Part shown: in pieces, positions 5,591 through 5,910 of the stretch
Layout: each line of letters starts with the position of its first letter
Position numbering within the stretch: the first letter of the stretch is position 1
Source: JBOGFI01 sp050743365
GTDB taxonomy: Bacteria; Actinomycetota; Acidimicrobiia; IMCC26256; JACDBD01
NCBI GenBank assembly: GCA_050743365.1
Contig: JBOGFI010000077.1
Span: 1-5,910 of the forward strand
Reading direction: 5' to 3'
Length of the DNA stretch: 5,910 nucleotides
Translations under genes and position numbers: made by a program
Notes under the pieces: model-generated
What the model was told of the DNA's origin: nothing
The model's input: the letters and a program-made list of their open reading frames with translations, nothing else
Database searches by the model: none

Positions 5591-5910
5591 CCAGCCCGCG
5601 CGCCGCCACCGCAGCAGCGCTGCTTGCCACGACCACGCGCATCGACGCTCCCGCCGACCTGCTCGACGGGCTCGGCCCCGACGGCTTCGCGTGGGTGCAC
5701 GACGGCGCCGGCTTCGTCACCGCGGGGGTGGCCGCCCGCGTGGCGCCGCGCGACGCCGGTGATCTCCTGTCGAACGCAGTGGTCGACGACCCGGTGGGGC
5801 GCCCAGGGACGGGCGTCGTCGCGGTGGGCGGGCTGCCGTTCGCCGACCCCGCGAGCGGCGCGCTCGTCGTGCCGGCCCGCGTCACCGGCGTCGCCGCCGA
5901 CGGGACGGCC
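5587..5910 (+). CDS. menF: Isochorismate synthase, N-terminal part (3' end outside window)
   Basis: A GTG at 5587 in a GTGA overlap with the methyltransferase stop opens a frame with no stop for 108 codons to the window edge. A possible ribosome site, GGGA 5576-5579, lies 7 nt before it. The residues fit the variable N-terminal region of menaquinone-type isochorismate synthases: GFAWVHDGAGFVTAGVAAR, then AVGGLPFADPASGALVVPAR followed by a V-x-G turn and an acidic DG loop. The strongest match is the strand-PF-DP-LVVP pattern. These enzymes convert chorismate to isochorismate, the entry step of the pathway. The catalytic chorismate-binding domain lies beyond the window, so a salicylate- or siderophore-type isochorismate synthase (EntC-like) cannot be excluded from the sequence alone. 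The overlap with menG makes the menaquinone role much more likely. Confidence 0.75.
   Translation, partial: MTSPRAATAAALLATTTRIDAPADLLDGLGPDGFAWVHDGAGFVTAGVAARVAPRDAGDLLSNAVVDDPVGRPGTGVVAVGGLPFADPASGALVVPARVTGVAADGTA

Noticed and set aside
1..5910. CRISPR array, tRNA/rRNA, IS ends, phage or toxin-antitoxin signatures
   Set aside because: No regularly spaced repeats, RNA gene landmarks, transposase/integrase motifs or paired small toxin genes were seen on either strand.

Overview
The window is gene-dense, GC-rich DNA (mostly about 70-75% G+C by eye) with GTG/TTG starts, 4-nt gene overlaps and apparently leaderless genes. Together with a menaquinone (not ubiquinone) operon, a bacterial acyl-CoA desaturase, an actinobacterial-style glucosaminidase with a CDSC motif and an actinobacterial ASCH-domain protein, this points to an actinomycete-phylum bacterium. 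Acidimicrobiia or a relative is my best guess. The assignment is inference from gene style, not from a marker gene.

Layout. (1) 2-529 (+) is the C-terminal part of an unrecognised, probably exported protein cut by the window edge. A hairpin and a TetR-type palindrome follow it. (2) 658-1491 (+) is a membrane acyl-CoA (delta-9 type) fatty acid desaturase with all its histidine boxes. (3) 1520-2656 (+) is a secreted coiled-coil plus GH73 glucosaminidase, a peptidoglycan hydrolase. (4) 2723-3307 (+) is an ASCH-domain protein with a C-terminal winged helix, probably leaderless. (5) A 43-nt hairpin fills the convergent junction. (6) 3368-4015 (-) is an orphan single-pass membrane protein with a lower-GC stretch. 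(7) A divergent promoter region leads into 4122-4901 (+), a MerR-type regulator that carries two MerR-like DNA-binding modules. (8) 4898-5590 (+) is the menaquinone methyltransferase MenG/UbiE. (9) 5587-5910 (+) is the start of isochorismate synthase (MenF), which runs off the window.

How they work together. Genes 7-9 are chained by ATGA and GTGA overlaps and should be one transcript joining the chorismate-to-isochorismate entry step and the last methylation step of menaquinone synthesis behind a dedicated regulator. The promoter ahead of the regulator has the MerR hallmark of a 20-bp spacer holding a perfect 14-bp palindrome, so the regulator probably controls its own operon. This tandem-MerR/menaquinone unit is the most interesting element here. 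The first half of the window looks like envelope maintenance (membrane lipid desaturation and wall hydrolysis). No phage, IS, CRISPR, tRNA or rRNA feature is visible.
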